Origin: Fibrobacter sp. UBA7003
GTDB taxonomy: Bacteria > Fibrobacterota > Fibrobacteria > Fibrobacterales > Fibrobacteraceae
DNA: 60,850 bases
Reading direction: 5' to 3'
NCBI GenBank assembly: GCA_002449765.1
Contig: DJXN01000007.1
Coordinates: 97,101 to 157,950 of the forward strand
This document shows, one piece after another, positions 6,580-15,684 of this stretch. Below the pieces are notes generated by a model that saw nothing but the letters and a program-made list of their open reading frames with translations, had not been told where the DNA came from and did not search any database. The position numbers were made by a program, and so were the translations under genes. Every line of letters starts with the position of its first letter. Position 1 is the stretch's first letter.

Positions 6580-8667
6580 CTATCCAATAAACTCCGATTT
6601 CTTGCCATAGCTGGTAATGTAGGCGCCTTTTTGTGCGCGGGTCATTGCCACATACAGAAGGCACTTTTCGGATGTAAGCGATTCCTGCTTGCTAATCTCG
6701 TCAGTATTCTTTATTGCGGATTTAAGGGGCATTACGCCGTTATTAATTGCCGCCACAAATACATACTTGAATTCCAGACCTTTCACGCGGTGCATTGTTG
6801 CGACACGAATGCCGTCGTTTGAACGGTCATCTGATTTGTTCCGCTTGATTGCATACACCTTCATTCCCGCAGCATTCAGCGCATCGCTATACATATCCAC
6901 ATATTTCTGTGTTCTTGCAACAATGCAAATGCTGCTTAGCGTTTCGCCTTCATTATTCAACCGCTTAATTTCATTGATTATGAAATCAAATTCATTGTCA
7001 AAGTCTTTGAAATTCTGAATTACAGGGGCGGTTCCGTGAGTTAATGAACGACATTTGTCTCCAACATCAAACGAGTCGTCTAAATCATCAAAGGAAATTC
7101 CGTTCAACAAGGCGAATGCGTATTTGCGAATTTCTTCTGTGGTGCGATAGTTTACTTTCAGATAGCTACTGCGTCCACGAATATTGATTCCGCATCTAGA
7201 AAGCATGGGCTTGTTCTTGTATATTCGTTGGTGAGAATCACCGACAATAAAAATGTCGTTCTCGCGTTCTTCTCCAGCGAATGAGCGAATCAGTCTGAAT
7301 GCGTTGTCGCTGAAATCCTGGGCTTCATCGACTATAATATGGGCGTATTTTGCTTTCTTGTTCTTTTGCAAAAGCAAGGAGCATTCGTACATTGCCATGT
7401 TGGCATCTCGTACATGGTTTTCTCGCATCAAATTAATGTAGCATTCAAAGACCTTCCAAATGGCTAAACGCTTTTTTCTGTCTAGGCGAGTGCCACGTCC
7501 GACTCGGGGCGCCTTTACATATTTTTCTACGGTCAACGCCTCATTGGCAATTGCCACACGGTTCCATTCTTCTTCAAAGAAATCTACATCGAAATCCAGA
7601 TTTTCGGATGCTTCCGCAACGGCTTCGCTCCAAAGTTTTTGAATGTCTTCACCGTATTTTACAACAGCAGAAAATCCTTGTTCCCTGAGATATTGGCTTA
7701 CTAGAGCGTCAAAATTGATGACCTCGATGCGTCGCATTTCTTCGACAGAACAAATCTTTCTCAGGTTTTCCTTGATATCATTAGCCAAATTTGCGGTAAA
7801 AGTGGTGAACAGGATTCTATCTTTGTCGCCCAGTTTGCTTGCAAGGTATTTTGCCCTATGCATGGCGACAACGGTTTTTCCTGTGCCCGCGCCGCCTAGG
7901 ACTCTTGCCGGCCCAGAGAAGTTTTTCTGGACCACTTTTCGTTGGGACGGGTGCAAGAATACACGCCATTTTTCAAGCGGCTCGGCCATAATTCTACGAA
8001 GTTCATCTTCGCCATCAACAATAACAAAACTCTTCTGGCTTTCGGGTGTTTCCAAGGCTGTTGCAAGGCTATCGGATTTTACGGTGCTTGCAGTGTTTTC
8101 TGCCACCATTTCCAGTACTTCGTTGACAGGGAAGCCTTCTACAATCCATGTCAAGTTTTCAAATGCGTCGTGAGGGAAAACCTTCTCGGCATCAAAGAAT
8201 TGTTCCTTGGTTTCGAGGCTCCTTGCAAAGGGCAACTGGATTTCGGGTAGGCTTAACTTTATTAAATCGGAGTCGCTGACATCTGCAAATAAAAGTTTGA
8301 CACTTTTTTTGACTTTTTCTTCGACTTGCTGGACGTCGAAAACCTGGACTGCGCCAGTTTGCGGGTTTACTTCGCAACGTTTTCTTTTGGCCCAGGCATA
8401 AGCTTCGTCATGATGATCTACCCACAGGAGCAAATAGACGCCCGTTTCCTCTTGGCGGACAACGATTCCGCGATAGGCGTCGTCAATACGGACGGAGTGG
8501 ATCTTGTCGTCGATACCTCCGAGTTTTTCGTAATTGATTCCTGGAGCCTTTGGGTTATTGCGGAACTTGTTTACAAATTCGGTAACCTTGCCCTGAATTT
8601 TCTTGGGCAGCACTGCAAATGCAGAGAGAAAATCCGTAGATATTGCGACTTTTGCGGTATTAGCCAT
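6580..8667 (-). CDS. UvrD/Rep-like helicase with RelE-like N-terminal domain
   Basis: A 695-residue protein. Residues 1-~110 look like a RelE/ParE-superfamily fold (FLSAFAVLPKKIQGKVTEFV, GINYEKLGG, HSVRIDDAYRGIVV, VYLLLWVDHHDEAYAWA). Superfamily 1 helicase motifs follow: Walker A VLGGAGTGKTVVAMHRA near residue 262, Walker B HIIVDEAQDFSD near 447, motif IV-V region MHRVKGLEFKYVFVAA near 636, and motif VI LLYVAMTRAQKGAYI at the C-terminus. It would translocate on DNA with ATP. Its start overlaps the end of the giant helicase gene by 8 nt, so translation is coupled. Whether the RelE-like domain is an active RNase or only a structural module cannot be told; it is the last gene of the AAA-TOPRIM-helicase operon. 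Confidence 0.85.
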   Translation of the reverse strand: MANTAKVAISTDFLSAFAVLPKKIQGKVTEFVNKFRNNPKAPGINYEKLGGIDDKIHSVRIDDAYRGIVVRQEETGVYLLLWVDHHDEAYAWAKRKRCEVNPQTGAVQVFDVQQVEEKVKKSVKLLFADVSDSDLIKLSLPEIQLPFARSLETKEQFFDAEKVFPHDAFENLTWIVEGFPVNEVLEMVAENTASTVKSDSLATALETPESQKSFVIVDGEDELRRIMAEPLEKWRVFLHPSQRKVVQKNFSGPARVLGGAGTGKTVVAMHRAKYLASKLGDKDRILFTTFTANLANDIKENLRKICSVEEMRRIEVINFDALVSQYLREQGFSAVVKYGEDIQKLWSEAVAEASENLDFDVDFFEEEWNRVAIANEALTVEKYVKAPRVGRGTRLDRKKRLAIWKVFECYINLMRENHVRDANMAMYECSLLLQKNKKAKYAHIIVDEAQDFSDNAFRLIRSFAGEERENDIFIVGDSHQRIYKNKPMLSRCGINIRGRSSYLKVNYRTTEEIRKYAFALLNGISFDDLDDSFDVGDKCRSLTHGTAPVIQNFKDFDNEFDFIINEIKRLNNEGETLSSICIVARTQKYVDMYSDALNAAGMKVYAIKRNKSDDRSNDGIRVATMHRVKGLEFKYVFVAAINNGVMPLKSAIKNTDEISKQESLTSEKCLLYVAMTRAQKGAYITSYGKKSEFIG

Positions 8668-11600
8668 TAGTCATTCCTCCGAATAGGTCCTTGTTGTCCA
8701 AAGATTCTATTGAAATTATAATCCAGCCGTCTTTTTCAACGGCGTCTTTATCGGCAAGCTGCTCTTGCGTCATGAAGCATATTTTTTTGCTTGTCCAAGC
8801 CAGTTCCAGTGTGGCAATAACGGCTCCATTTTCGTTAACCAAATCGTAGCCGACTTCATCTGCGACGGGGATGTTTTGCGTTTTTGCTTTTTCTGCAAAT
8901 TGTCTAGCTTCGTCATCAAACAATTCTTCAAGAACAACGTCCCAAGGCGTTTTTTCAATTGTGGTTTCTACTTCTGCCTCTTGTGACGGAATGGGCATGT
9001 GCAGATAAACATCCTGGTTAATTCCTGTTGACGATACGGCAATAAACTTTTCTGCAAACTGCATGACATTCATAAAGTGCCATAGTTCGTTCCAGTTTGA
9101 TTCGTAATCAACTGTAGAACGCAGGATTTCATCATCTCTTAGTACGCAAACGACAGGAACGGATGCGTTCTTATTTGCATCTGCTGTTGAAATCCCTGCA
9201 TATATATCTAGATCTCGGAAATGTTCTCCGGGATTCCATTTCCCAAACATCGTGTTGCCAAAAGCGAATTCGGCATCGCAGTAGTGGGTCTGCTGGTCAA
9301 TCCATTCTACCGTAGATTTCCAATCGTCAAACGCCTTGTCATTTTTGAATTTTGACATGTCGAGCAGAGACAAGGAATATGCTCTTGCTTGAGTCGCAAA
9401 GAGCTTTTCGGCTTCAGGTAATTCCATGTACTGAATCAAAAGTTCAAATGGAGTCATTGATTCCGGTTTTAGACAGCTTGCGTTTCCTGCATTAATTGTC
9501 GGGTTATACATTTTTGTGCCCATCGGCATGTTGTTTGCGACAAGCGATGCCGAAGCGTAGTTGCTTTGTTTGAGTTGTTCTTGCTGAACATCCTTATAGC
9601 TTAGCGACCACACTCGATATTTACCGGAACGGCGTATTGCCTCACGTTTTAACGTATCAGCGGCGGCGATATCCTTATGGAATTGAAATCCATCTGTAAA
9701 AATGGCAATTTTCTTTTGTGAACCTGCATGCAAAGGAGTCAAGATGAAATCAGGCTTGCATTTAACATAAACGCCTTCGGTTTCGTCAAGTTCCACTTGG
9801 GGTTCTACAGACCATGTGGCCGTATGCTCGGCGGTTCGTATTGTTACGATATAGCCTTTCTTTCCGTTAATCATGTCGTCCGTGACATCGATTTTGCGGG
9901 AATCATTGCCCATAGAACGGAATGTTTCGACAAACATTTGTTCCAATTCGCTATCAAACAGTGAATTGACGGAGATGCTGCGGAGTTTGTCGATTTTCTT
10001 GATGTTTTCCTTGCCACTCAAAATGGATTTGATTAGGCGGATTGCTGTGCTCCGAGATAGGTTTCCAATCTTTTTGCTGTCGCGGTATGCAAAAAGGCAA
10101 TGGTAGCAGCCGTCCTTTTGTGGGTCGTTTTTGCAGTTGCATTTTTCAAGAACATCTAGGGCTTTTTCGAAAATGCTTATCAATGCATTTTCATCGTGCA
10201 TCAATTGCTTAAGGTAACCTGTTCCACCAGGAACCGAATCGTAGATTACCAGATATTGCTTTCGGAAATCCGCATTTTCTACGGGAACATCGCTCACAGT
10301 TGCACGTAGGTGGTCCACGTTTCCGAAATATTCCTTCATCCCTAGCATAAAGGCTGCTTTAAAGGAATCTGTACGAGTCTGTGTGGGTTCTGTGGTTGTT
10401 GCGGGAATCAACAGTCGCAAAATTTCTGTATCGAATTGGCGATACAGAAATAAGCAATCTTCATAAACGGATTCAGTTTTTGGAATGTCCGATTTTTTGT
10501 ATTTGCAGGCATAGCTATGCTGGGCAGGGCCTTTTTCGGGCTGGATTTTTCCACAGCATTTGCAAACCTTGAAACCCTTGCGAATGTCTTCTACTCCCGA
10601 AATCCTTAATTTATCGCCGAAGTTGTCGCTTTCGCCAAAATTGATTTCGCGGAGGGTCGCTTTTTTCACGAACTCATAACCAAATGGGAACTCGTCATTG
10701 TCCATTTGGTATGCACTTTGAATATCGTGGTCTTCGTCGACATCTACAAGCAGCTGCTTACAATAGAATACGTTGGCCCGATCTTCACTTTCGTCGCCAA
10801 TCATGCTCTTATTGTAATCGGAATTTGAGTAAACCAGTTGAACCTTGAGCATTGAGCGGACTTGATTGTAGTCTGCCCAGCCTACGCAACCGCAGTTTGG
10901 ACATGCGGCCTTATTTGTCACTTCGGATTCTAACTGGGCGTGCGAACAGTTAGGGCAAAGTCTCCACTTGGCAGATTTTGTTGTCGATAGATCTATCTGG
11001 TCTATCGTCAGTTTGCGTCCGCCTGCATAGAAACTGTTCAGCGGAGCGAATTCGCTAATCGCCGATGCAGCGGGTCGGTTGTATTCGTAAACTCGCTTTT
11101 CATAACGGCGTTGGGTTCCGTCGCTATCGGTAGATTCTGTTTGCTGGATTTTTCGGCTTAATACGGCCTTTAGGTAAACTCCTGCTTCCGGGAAGGCGTA
11201 ATTGGGCAGTAGGCCTTCGTCAGAGAAGAAATTGAAAATATCTTTTCGTCCCAATTCACGAAGGACATCGAGCAAAGCGCCGCGTTCTGCTTTCAGTTCG
11301 CGGATTTGCTCGTCATATGAACTGTCTTGCGGTTTCGCCTTAAGTTCATCAATCTGTTTTTTCAGGTTCCTGCAATTTGCCTGTAACGATGCTTTCTGTT
11401 TCTTTTGAGATTCAAAGGATTCCAAAATTTTCAGATACATCGGGCTTTCAGTGTCGCTGTTTCCCCGTGCGAATAATTCCAATTCACGTACTGTTGCATC
11501 GTCCAGCTCATTGGAGAACATTTCCTGGAACGAACGCAACTGCTTGTTGAGCGTATTCTTGACAAAGGCAAGGAAGTTGAACGGGAATGTCGCCGGGTCG

Positions 11601-14600
11601 CGCTTATCGAGTTTTGTAAGGACCATGCCGATATTGCGGGGGATCGCATCTTCGGGAATGCCCTTGCGAATCCAGGAATCAAGGCAGAACGCCAGGAACT
11701 GACGGCTCAGAACTGCGGAGGCTTTCAAGAATACCTTGGGCGGTGCGACAGTTCCCTGGATCATGTCCATCGGATCTGCATAGAAATACAGGTCATGCGG
11801 TTTTGCGTTTGCAACAGACAATGTCAAGGCATTCCCGTCGGTACGACCTGCGCGCCCTGTACGTTGCACATATTGTGCTTGTGCGGGTGGAATGCTGCAA
11901 AGAACTACTGTTGAAAGGTCGCCGATATCTATACCCATTTCCAGGGTCGGCGTGCAAGAAAGTAGGTTCGGATCCCAAATTTTGTGGGAGTCCTTTTTAC
12001 GCTTAAAATCGATTTCGACTTTTTCGCGAGTATTACGTTCTAGCAAACCCGTATGCTCGGCTGCGTTTACTCTGGCTAAGTCGCCTCGGCTATAAAGATT
12101 TCCGTAGTAATCTTGGGATGCTTTGCCTGTTGTATTTACAATCTTTAGTTTGAACTTGTTTAGGCCATAGGCGATATATCCATCAGGATTTCCCATGGTT
12201 TGTAGAATATTCGCCTTGATGAGTTCGTCTGCGATTATATTTGCAATTTGAACTGCACTATCTGAATTTTTCAACAATTCAGTATTTGCTTCTTCGATAA
12301 GCCTGGTGTATTTGTTATCGGCAAAGGAATCAAAGTAAGATGATTTAGGCTTTTTAGATTCGACTTTTATAGGAATGTGAGGAACATTCAAATTGCCCTG
12401 TTTGCCGGGCATCCAGAGGTGTTTCTCGTTTGTTAACAGGTATTCTGTTCCGGAGACGACAAATCCATAAAGCGATTCGTCGTTAAAAGCGCCGTTTGTG
12501 CGCAGCGTATTCGCGAACTTTTTAACAATTTCAAAAACTTTTTCAGGAGAATCAAAACCATGTGAGCCGAGTTCGTTGACAATTCGCTCGCGAACAATTT
12601 CTGCGACATGCTGCAGTTCAGAATCATCAAATTCAATGGAAATGCAATGGGATTTTTCGAGTGTGCGACCAATATTAGACTTGATGCCGATTTCTAACAT
12701 CAACTCGTAACGTAAACGCTTTTCGATCAAGTTGATTAAGTTTTGTGTCTCTGCATTATTGGCGAGGGTGCGCTTTGCAAGCATCTCTTCGTATGCGGGC
12801 ATCCATACCATATTGGGCGGAATGAAGAAACTTACGAAATCTTCATTGCTCATTTTACCGTGCCAATATTCTACAAAGTCATCTTGGAACGCTGCAAAGT
12901 TTTTCCCAGAGCCGCCATCTTGCACATAATGCTGTATTGCCGTTCGCAATCCAAAATTCCATGTACGGGCATTGAAGAATCCTGCCCTGTGGGCGGCGTC
13001 TTGTACACTGTCCGAGAAGGCGAGCGTCTTTTTATCGTCGTTGAACCTGGAGGCGAACATTTGCGAAAGAGTCGCACTGATTTCCGTGGTGCTGCGCAAG
13101 CCCATCAACGAAAGGCCTCTACGGCTACCACAGAACGGGCAGGCGTACATTTTGCGTTCACGACCGGTAGAAGACGGCTTTAATGGAATTACAACTTGTA
13201 TAGTATTGGTGCCGCATTTTTCGCATTGTTTGACATTTTCGTTCAATGCAACCTGTAAACAGTGCGGACAAATTGTCGATTTTTGGAATGTCCCCGTTCC
13301 CTGAACTTGTTTACCCGGGAATAGCATCGCGATGCGGTCGTCGGCTTTAAAGTAGCGGTTATAGAAAGCGTCTAGGTTTCCGACAGTAGCATTGTTCCGT
13401 TCGTTTAAAAGGGATACCCATCCCGTTGCGCCACAATCTCTGCAGTTTACCACAGGCAGATAATGCTTTGCCTGTTCCTTGTTCAGGTCGTTGGCGATAG
13501 AATACTGGATATCGTTTTCAGAAACGAGAGCGACTAGACGGCGCAACTCTCGCATCCACAATTGCACCTGAACGTTCAGGAAAGGCCTTGGCTTTTTTTC
13601 GGGAGTCCCTGTTCTTGCATGTGATATTAGGGCGAACAGAGCGTTGAGTAAGGCGTCGGGATCGTTGACGGAAGTAAGTTCAGGATGTGTATTTTTTAGC
13701 GGCTCGATAATCTGTGCAATTTGAAAAAATGATCCTCCCATGAACTTGATTACATCTTGTAACAAGGCGTGGTGCATCAGCATTGAACCGAGACTGATTC
13801 GCCCTTCAGGAGTTGCAAGGTTGTCATTAAATTCAGGGAAAAAACATTTGACGGCAAAATTCAAATAGCTAGCTTCGTCGCCCTCGGTTACAAGCCGGTT
13901 CAGTTCATCAAGCTGTTCGGAACTTGGTAGCGCGTTGAATGTTCTTTCGCTATGTTCAAAGAATTCTGATGGTGTCAGGCGGTCTTCGGTAATGACACAG
14001 TCACTGTCAAATGTTTCTCCGAAAACCTCTTGTGCATATTCGCGAATCTTTTGCGAATTGTCTTTCGACCCCATCGTTGCGGACGTCCCAATGCAGCATA
14101 GGAACCCTTTTTGAATAAAGAGACGGGCCTTGAGTCTGCGCAAAAGGCAGGCGAGGTCTGTGCCCTGAGCTCCGTCAAAGGTGTGGAGTTCGTCAACGGC
14201 GATATACTTGAGCGTTTCGGGCTTGTTGTCTTCCCAGAGGGGAGCGTCCTTCGGGCGAACCAACAGGTAGTCCAACATCTTGTAGTTAGTCATCAAGATG
14301 TCGGGCGGGTTGTTCAATATTGTATCGTGGTCCGTAATGACATCTGTTTCGGTCATTACTAGCGAAGGTTTTTCTTCTTGCCCACCGACGAACATGCCTG
14401 CGGTCACGTTGCCCTTGAGTTCCGGGCTATTGAAAATGAGCGAAGCAATGCGCTTTGCCTGGTCGGTCGCCAAGGCATTCATCGGGTAAATCAGCAGAGC
14501 CTTGATTCCTTTCTCGCCACGGTGCTTGTAGCAGTATTCCAGAATCGGGTAAAGGAAACATTCCGTTTTTCCGGAACCTGTGCCAGTCGCGATCAGGGAG

Positions 14601-14875
14601 GAACGTCCGTCATCGCCGCAAAGTCTTTCGAAGGCCTTGGTCTGATGGATGTAAGGGATGTCCTTGGAATGGATCGACTCAAAGGGGTATTCCGCTTTCT
14701 CTGTTGTGCGAAATGGCAGCTTTACTGCGATAAAGGGCTCGTGATTTACCGCATTTTGGCCGGCTAGCATTCGTTCCACGGAACCCTTGAACGGTTCGTT
14801 TGCCATCGGGAACGTTGTTTTGATGTAGTCGCCCAGACCTTTCTCAATCTGCTTGGCCAGAATACTCGGAATCAT
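8660..14875 (-). CDS. Giant DEAD/DEAH helicase with DUF1998 domain (DruE/YprA-like)
   Basis: A 2071-residue superfamily 2 helicase. Visible parts: Walker A IATGTGSGKTECFLYP near residue 98, DELH box near 228 (VDELHTFDGAQGTDLACLLR), several Cys pairs between ~480 and 600 (CRDCGATGW, CPHC...CEKCG, CPFCGS), helicase motif VI VQRTGRAGRTDG near 1007, a coiled segment near 1160-1230, further zinc ribbons (CPNC...CPNCGCVGW, CKCCGK), then DUF1998 with VPGGTGYLKQL near 1552 and GCYHCLFAYRD. The last ~400 residues have no recognised motif. This layout is that of Druantia DruE and YprA/MrfA-type helicases, and it joins in one chain what DISARM splits into DrmA and DrmB. It lies between the TOPRIM gene (71-nt gap with a hairpin) and the UvrD gene (8-nt overlap). 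Confidence 0.85.
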   Translation of the reverse strand: MIPSILAKQIEKGLGDYIKTTFPMANEPFKGSVERMLAGQNAVNHEPFIAVKLPFRTTEKAEYPFESIHSKDIPYIHQTKAFERLCGDDGRSSLIATGTGSGKTECFLYPILEYCYKHRGEKGIKALLIYPMNALATDQAKRIASLIFNSPELKGNVTAGMFVGGQEEKPSLVMTETDVITDHDTILNNPPDILMTNYKMLDYLLVRPKDAPLWEDNKPETLKYIAVDELHTFDGAQGTDLACLLRRLKARLFIQKGFLCCIGTSATMGSKDNSQKIREYAQEVFGETFDSDCVITEDRLTPSEFFEHSERTFNALPSSEQLDELNRLVTEGDEASYLNFAVKCFFPEFNDNLATPEGRISLGSMLMHHALLQDVIKFMGGSFFQIAQIIEPLKNTHPELTSVNDPDALLNALFALISHARTGTPEKKPRPFLNVQVQLWMRELRRLVALVSENDIQYSIANDLNKEQAKHYLPVVNCRDCGATGWVSLLNERNNATVGNLDAFYNRYFKADDRIAMLFPGKQVQGTGTFQKSTICPHCLQVALNENVKQCEKCGTNTIQVVIPLKPSSTGRERKMYACPFCGSRRGLSLMGLRSTTEISATLSQMFASRFNDDKKTLAFSDSVQDAAHRAGFFNARTWNFGLRTAIQHYVQDGGSGKNFAAFQDDFVEYWHGKMSNEDFVSFFIPPNMVWMPAYEEMLAKRTLANNAETQNLINLIEKRLRYELMLEIGIKSNIGRTLEKSHCISIEFDDSELQHVAEIVRERIVNELGSHGFDSPEKVFEIVKKFANTLRTNGAFNDESLYGFVVSGTEYLLTNEKHLWMPGKQGNLNVPHIPIKVESKKPKSSYFDSFADNKYTRLIEEANTELLKNSDSAVQIANIIADELIKANILQTMGNPDGYIAYGLNKFKLKIVNTTGKASQDYYGNLYSRGDLARVNAAEHTGLLERNTREKVEIDFKRKKDSHKIWDPNLLSCTPTLEMGIDIGDLSTVVLCSIPPAQAQYVQRTGRAGRTDGNALTLSVANAKPHDLYFYADPMDMIQGTVAPPKVFLKASAVLSRQFLAFCLDSWIRKGIPEDAIPRNIGMVLTKLDKRDPATFPFNFLAFVKNTLNKQLRSFQEMFSNELDDATVRELELFARGNSDTESPMYLKILESFESQKKQKASLQANCRNLKKQIDELKAKPQDSSYDEQIRELKAERGALLDVLRELGRKDIFNFFSDEGLLPNYAFPEAGVYLKAVLSRKIQQTESTDSDGTQRRYEKRVYEYNRPAASAISEFAPLNSFYAGGRKLTIDQIDLSTTKSAKWRLCPNCSHAQLESEVTNKAACPNCGCVGWADYNQVRSMLKVQLVYSNSDYNKSMIGDESEDRANVFYCKQLLVDVDEDHDIQSAYQMDNDEFPFGYEFVKKATLREINFGESDNFGDKLRISGVEDIRKGFKVCKCCGKIQPEKGPAQHSYACKYKKSDIPKTESVYEDCLFLYRQFDTEILRLLIPATTTEPTQTRTDSFKAAFMLGMKEYFGNVDHLRATVSDVPVENADFRKQYLVIYDSVPGGTGYLKQLMHDENALISIFEKALDVLEKCNCKNDPQKDGCYHCLFAYRDSKKIGNLSRSTAIRLIKSILSGKENIKKIDKLRSISVNSLFDSELEQMFVETFRSMGNDSRKIDVTDDMINGKKGYIVTIRTAEHTATWSVEPQVELDETEGVYVKCKPDFILTPLHAGSQKKIAIFTDGFQFHKDIAAADTLKREAIRRSGKYRVWSLSYKDVQQEQLKQSNYASASLVANNMPMGTKMYNPTINAGNASCLKPESMTPFELLIQYMELPEAEKLFATQARAYSLSLLDMSKFKNDKAFDDWKSTVEWIDQQTHYCDAEFAFGNTMFGKWNPGEHFRDLDIYAGISTADANKNASVPVVCVLRDDEILRSTVDYESNWNELWHFMNVMQFAEKFIAVSSTGINQDVYLHMPIPSQEAEVETTIEKTPWDVVLEELFDDEARQFAEKAKTQNIPVADEVGYDLVNENGAVIATLELAWTSKKICFMTQEQLADKDAVEKDGWIIISIESLDNKDLFGGMTNG

Positions 14876-14906
14876 AAAAAAATTGCCCTTATGGTTATAA
14901 GGACAA
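14876..14906 (-). terminator. Hairpin plus T-run abutting the giant helicase start codon
   Basis: On the minus strand TTGTCCTTAT-AACC-ATAAGGGCAA is followed by TTTTTTT and then the ATG at 14875. It has the form of an intrinsic terminator for the upstream TOPRIM gene. The only ribosome-site-like sequence for the helicase (AAGGG, 10 nt before the ATG) lies in the 3' arm of the stem, so the hairpin could also control helicase expression by attenuation or by masking the site. Confidence 0.6.
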
Positions 14907-14946
14907 TATAGTATAGAAAAATGTCATTTATAATGGAGTTTGCGTG

Positions 14947-15684
14947 TCAATTATGTGGAATTTCTCCGGTCTCATTGCTAGATTCGTTTTCTCTTACAAT
15001 TTCTTCAAAATATATATGAAAATTTGACCATCGTTCAAGCGAATGTATCCCTTGCGTTATAAAATTCCAAGTTTCATTGTAATCTCCATCTACAGCAAAT
15101 CCGCTAGAACGGATAAAGTTTAAGAAATCCTGCGGTTTATCGGCATAGGCGTCATCGAAATTTTCCGCCATTTCCATTTTTTGTTCACTTGACAGTTCGC
15201 GAATTTCATCGTGAAAAACGTGTTCCATGTTTCTTGAAAAATAAAAGACCTTGTATGGCTTTTTATTGATTTCGCTTTTTCCACGCAGAATACCTACAAG
15301 ACCTGTTTTCTTCTTATTTCGTTCTTGTATCGCATTAACGTTAGCTGTCTGGATTGTATCTAAAGTATATTCAATATGTGTTGCTTCAGGATTTTTTTGA
15401 ATTGCAGAATCGGGGATAAACGCGCCATCCGTATCAATAAGATGAACGATGTATTGCAAGTCCGTAGAGCGAAATGCATATTTTTTCATCGCTTCTTTTA
15501 CTACGGAATTTATGCGCGCAACGACATTGCCTGCATTCACATCATCTTTTGTAGTGATATCTCCTCTTGTTATCTCCAAGTGAACAACATCGCTGTCCAA
15601 TAAATTCGTAAGAACGCCGCCTAATGCGGTTCTGTCAGTAATGCCTTCAACAATAAAAAGAATGACTTTTTTAGCTTTGGGCAT
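14947..15684 (-). CDS. TOPRIM-domain protein (partner of AAA15 ATPase)
   Basis: A 245-residue protein with TOPRIM-type signatures: KKVILFIVEGITDRTAL at the N-terminus (the conserved Glu) and VHLIDTDGAFI near residue 80 (DxD). This fold occurs in OLD-family nucleases and in the small partners of AAA15 ATPases such as AbiLii, RloB and AriB of PARIS. The start at 15684 (MPKAKKVILF) is chosen because it starts just before the first TOPRIM strand; in-frame ATGs at 15702 and 15765 would add residues encoded within the ATPase gene. It overlaps the AAA gene by 14 nt, so the pair is coupled. Likely role: a nuclease or effector held or triggered by the ATPase. Which of the named families it belongs to is not settled. 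Confidence 0.75.
   Translation of the reverse strand: MPKAKKVILFIVEGITDRTALGGVLTNLLDSDVVHLEITRGDITTKDDVNAGNVVARINSVVKEAMKKYAFRSTDLQYIVHLIDTDGAFIPDSAIQKNPEATHIEYTLDTIQTANVNAIQERNKKKTGLVGILRGKSEINKKPYKVFYFSRNMEHVFHDEIRELSSEQKMEMAENFDDAYADKPQDFLNFIRSSGFAVDGDYNETWNFITQGIHSLERWSNFHIYFEEIVRENESSNETGEIPHN

Noticed and set aside
8660..14875. Separate drmA and drmB genes
   Set aside because: One uninterrupted frame of 2071 codons with both domains; no stop or internal restart signal seen.
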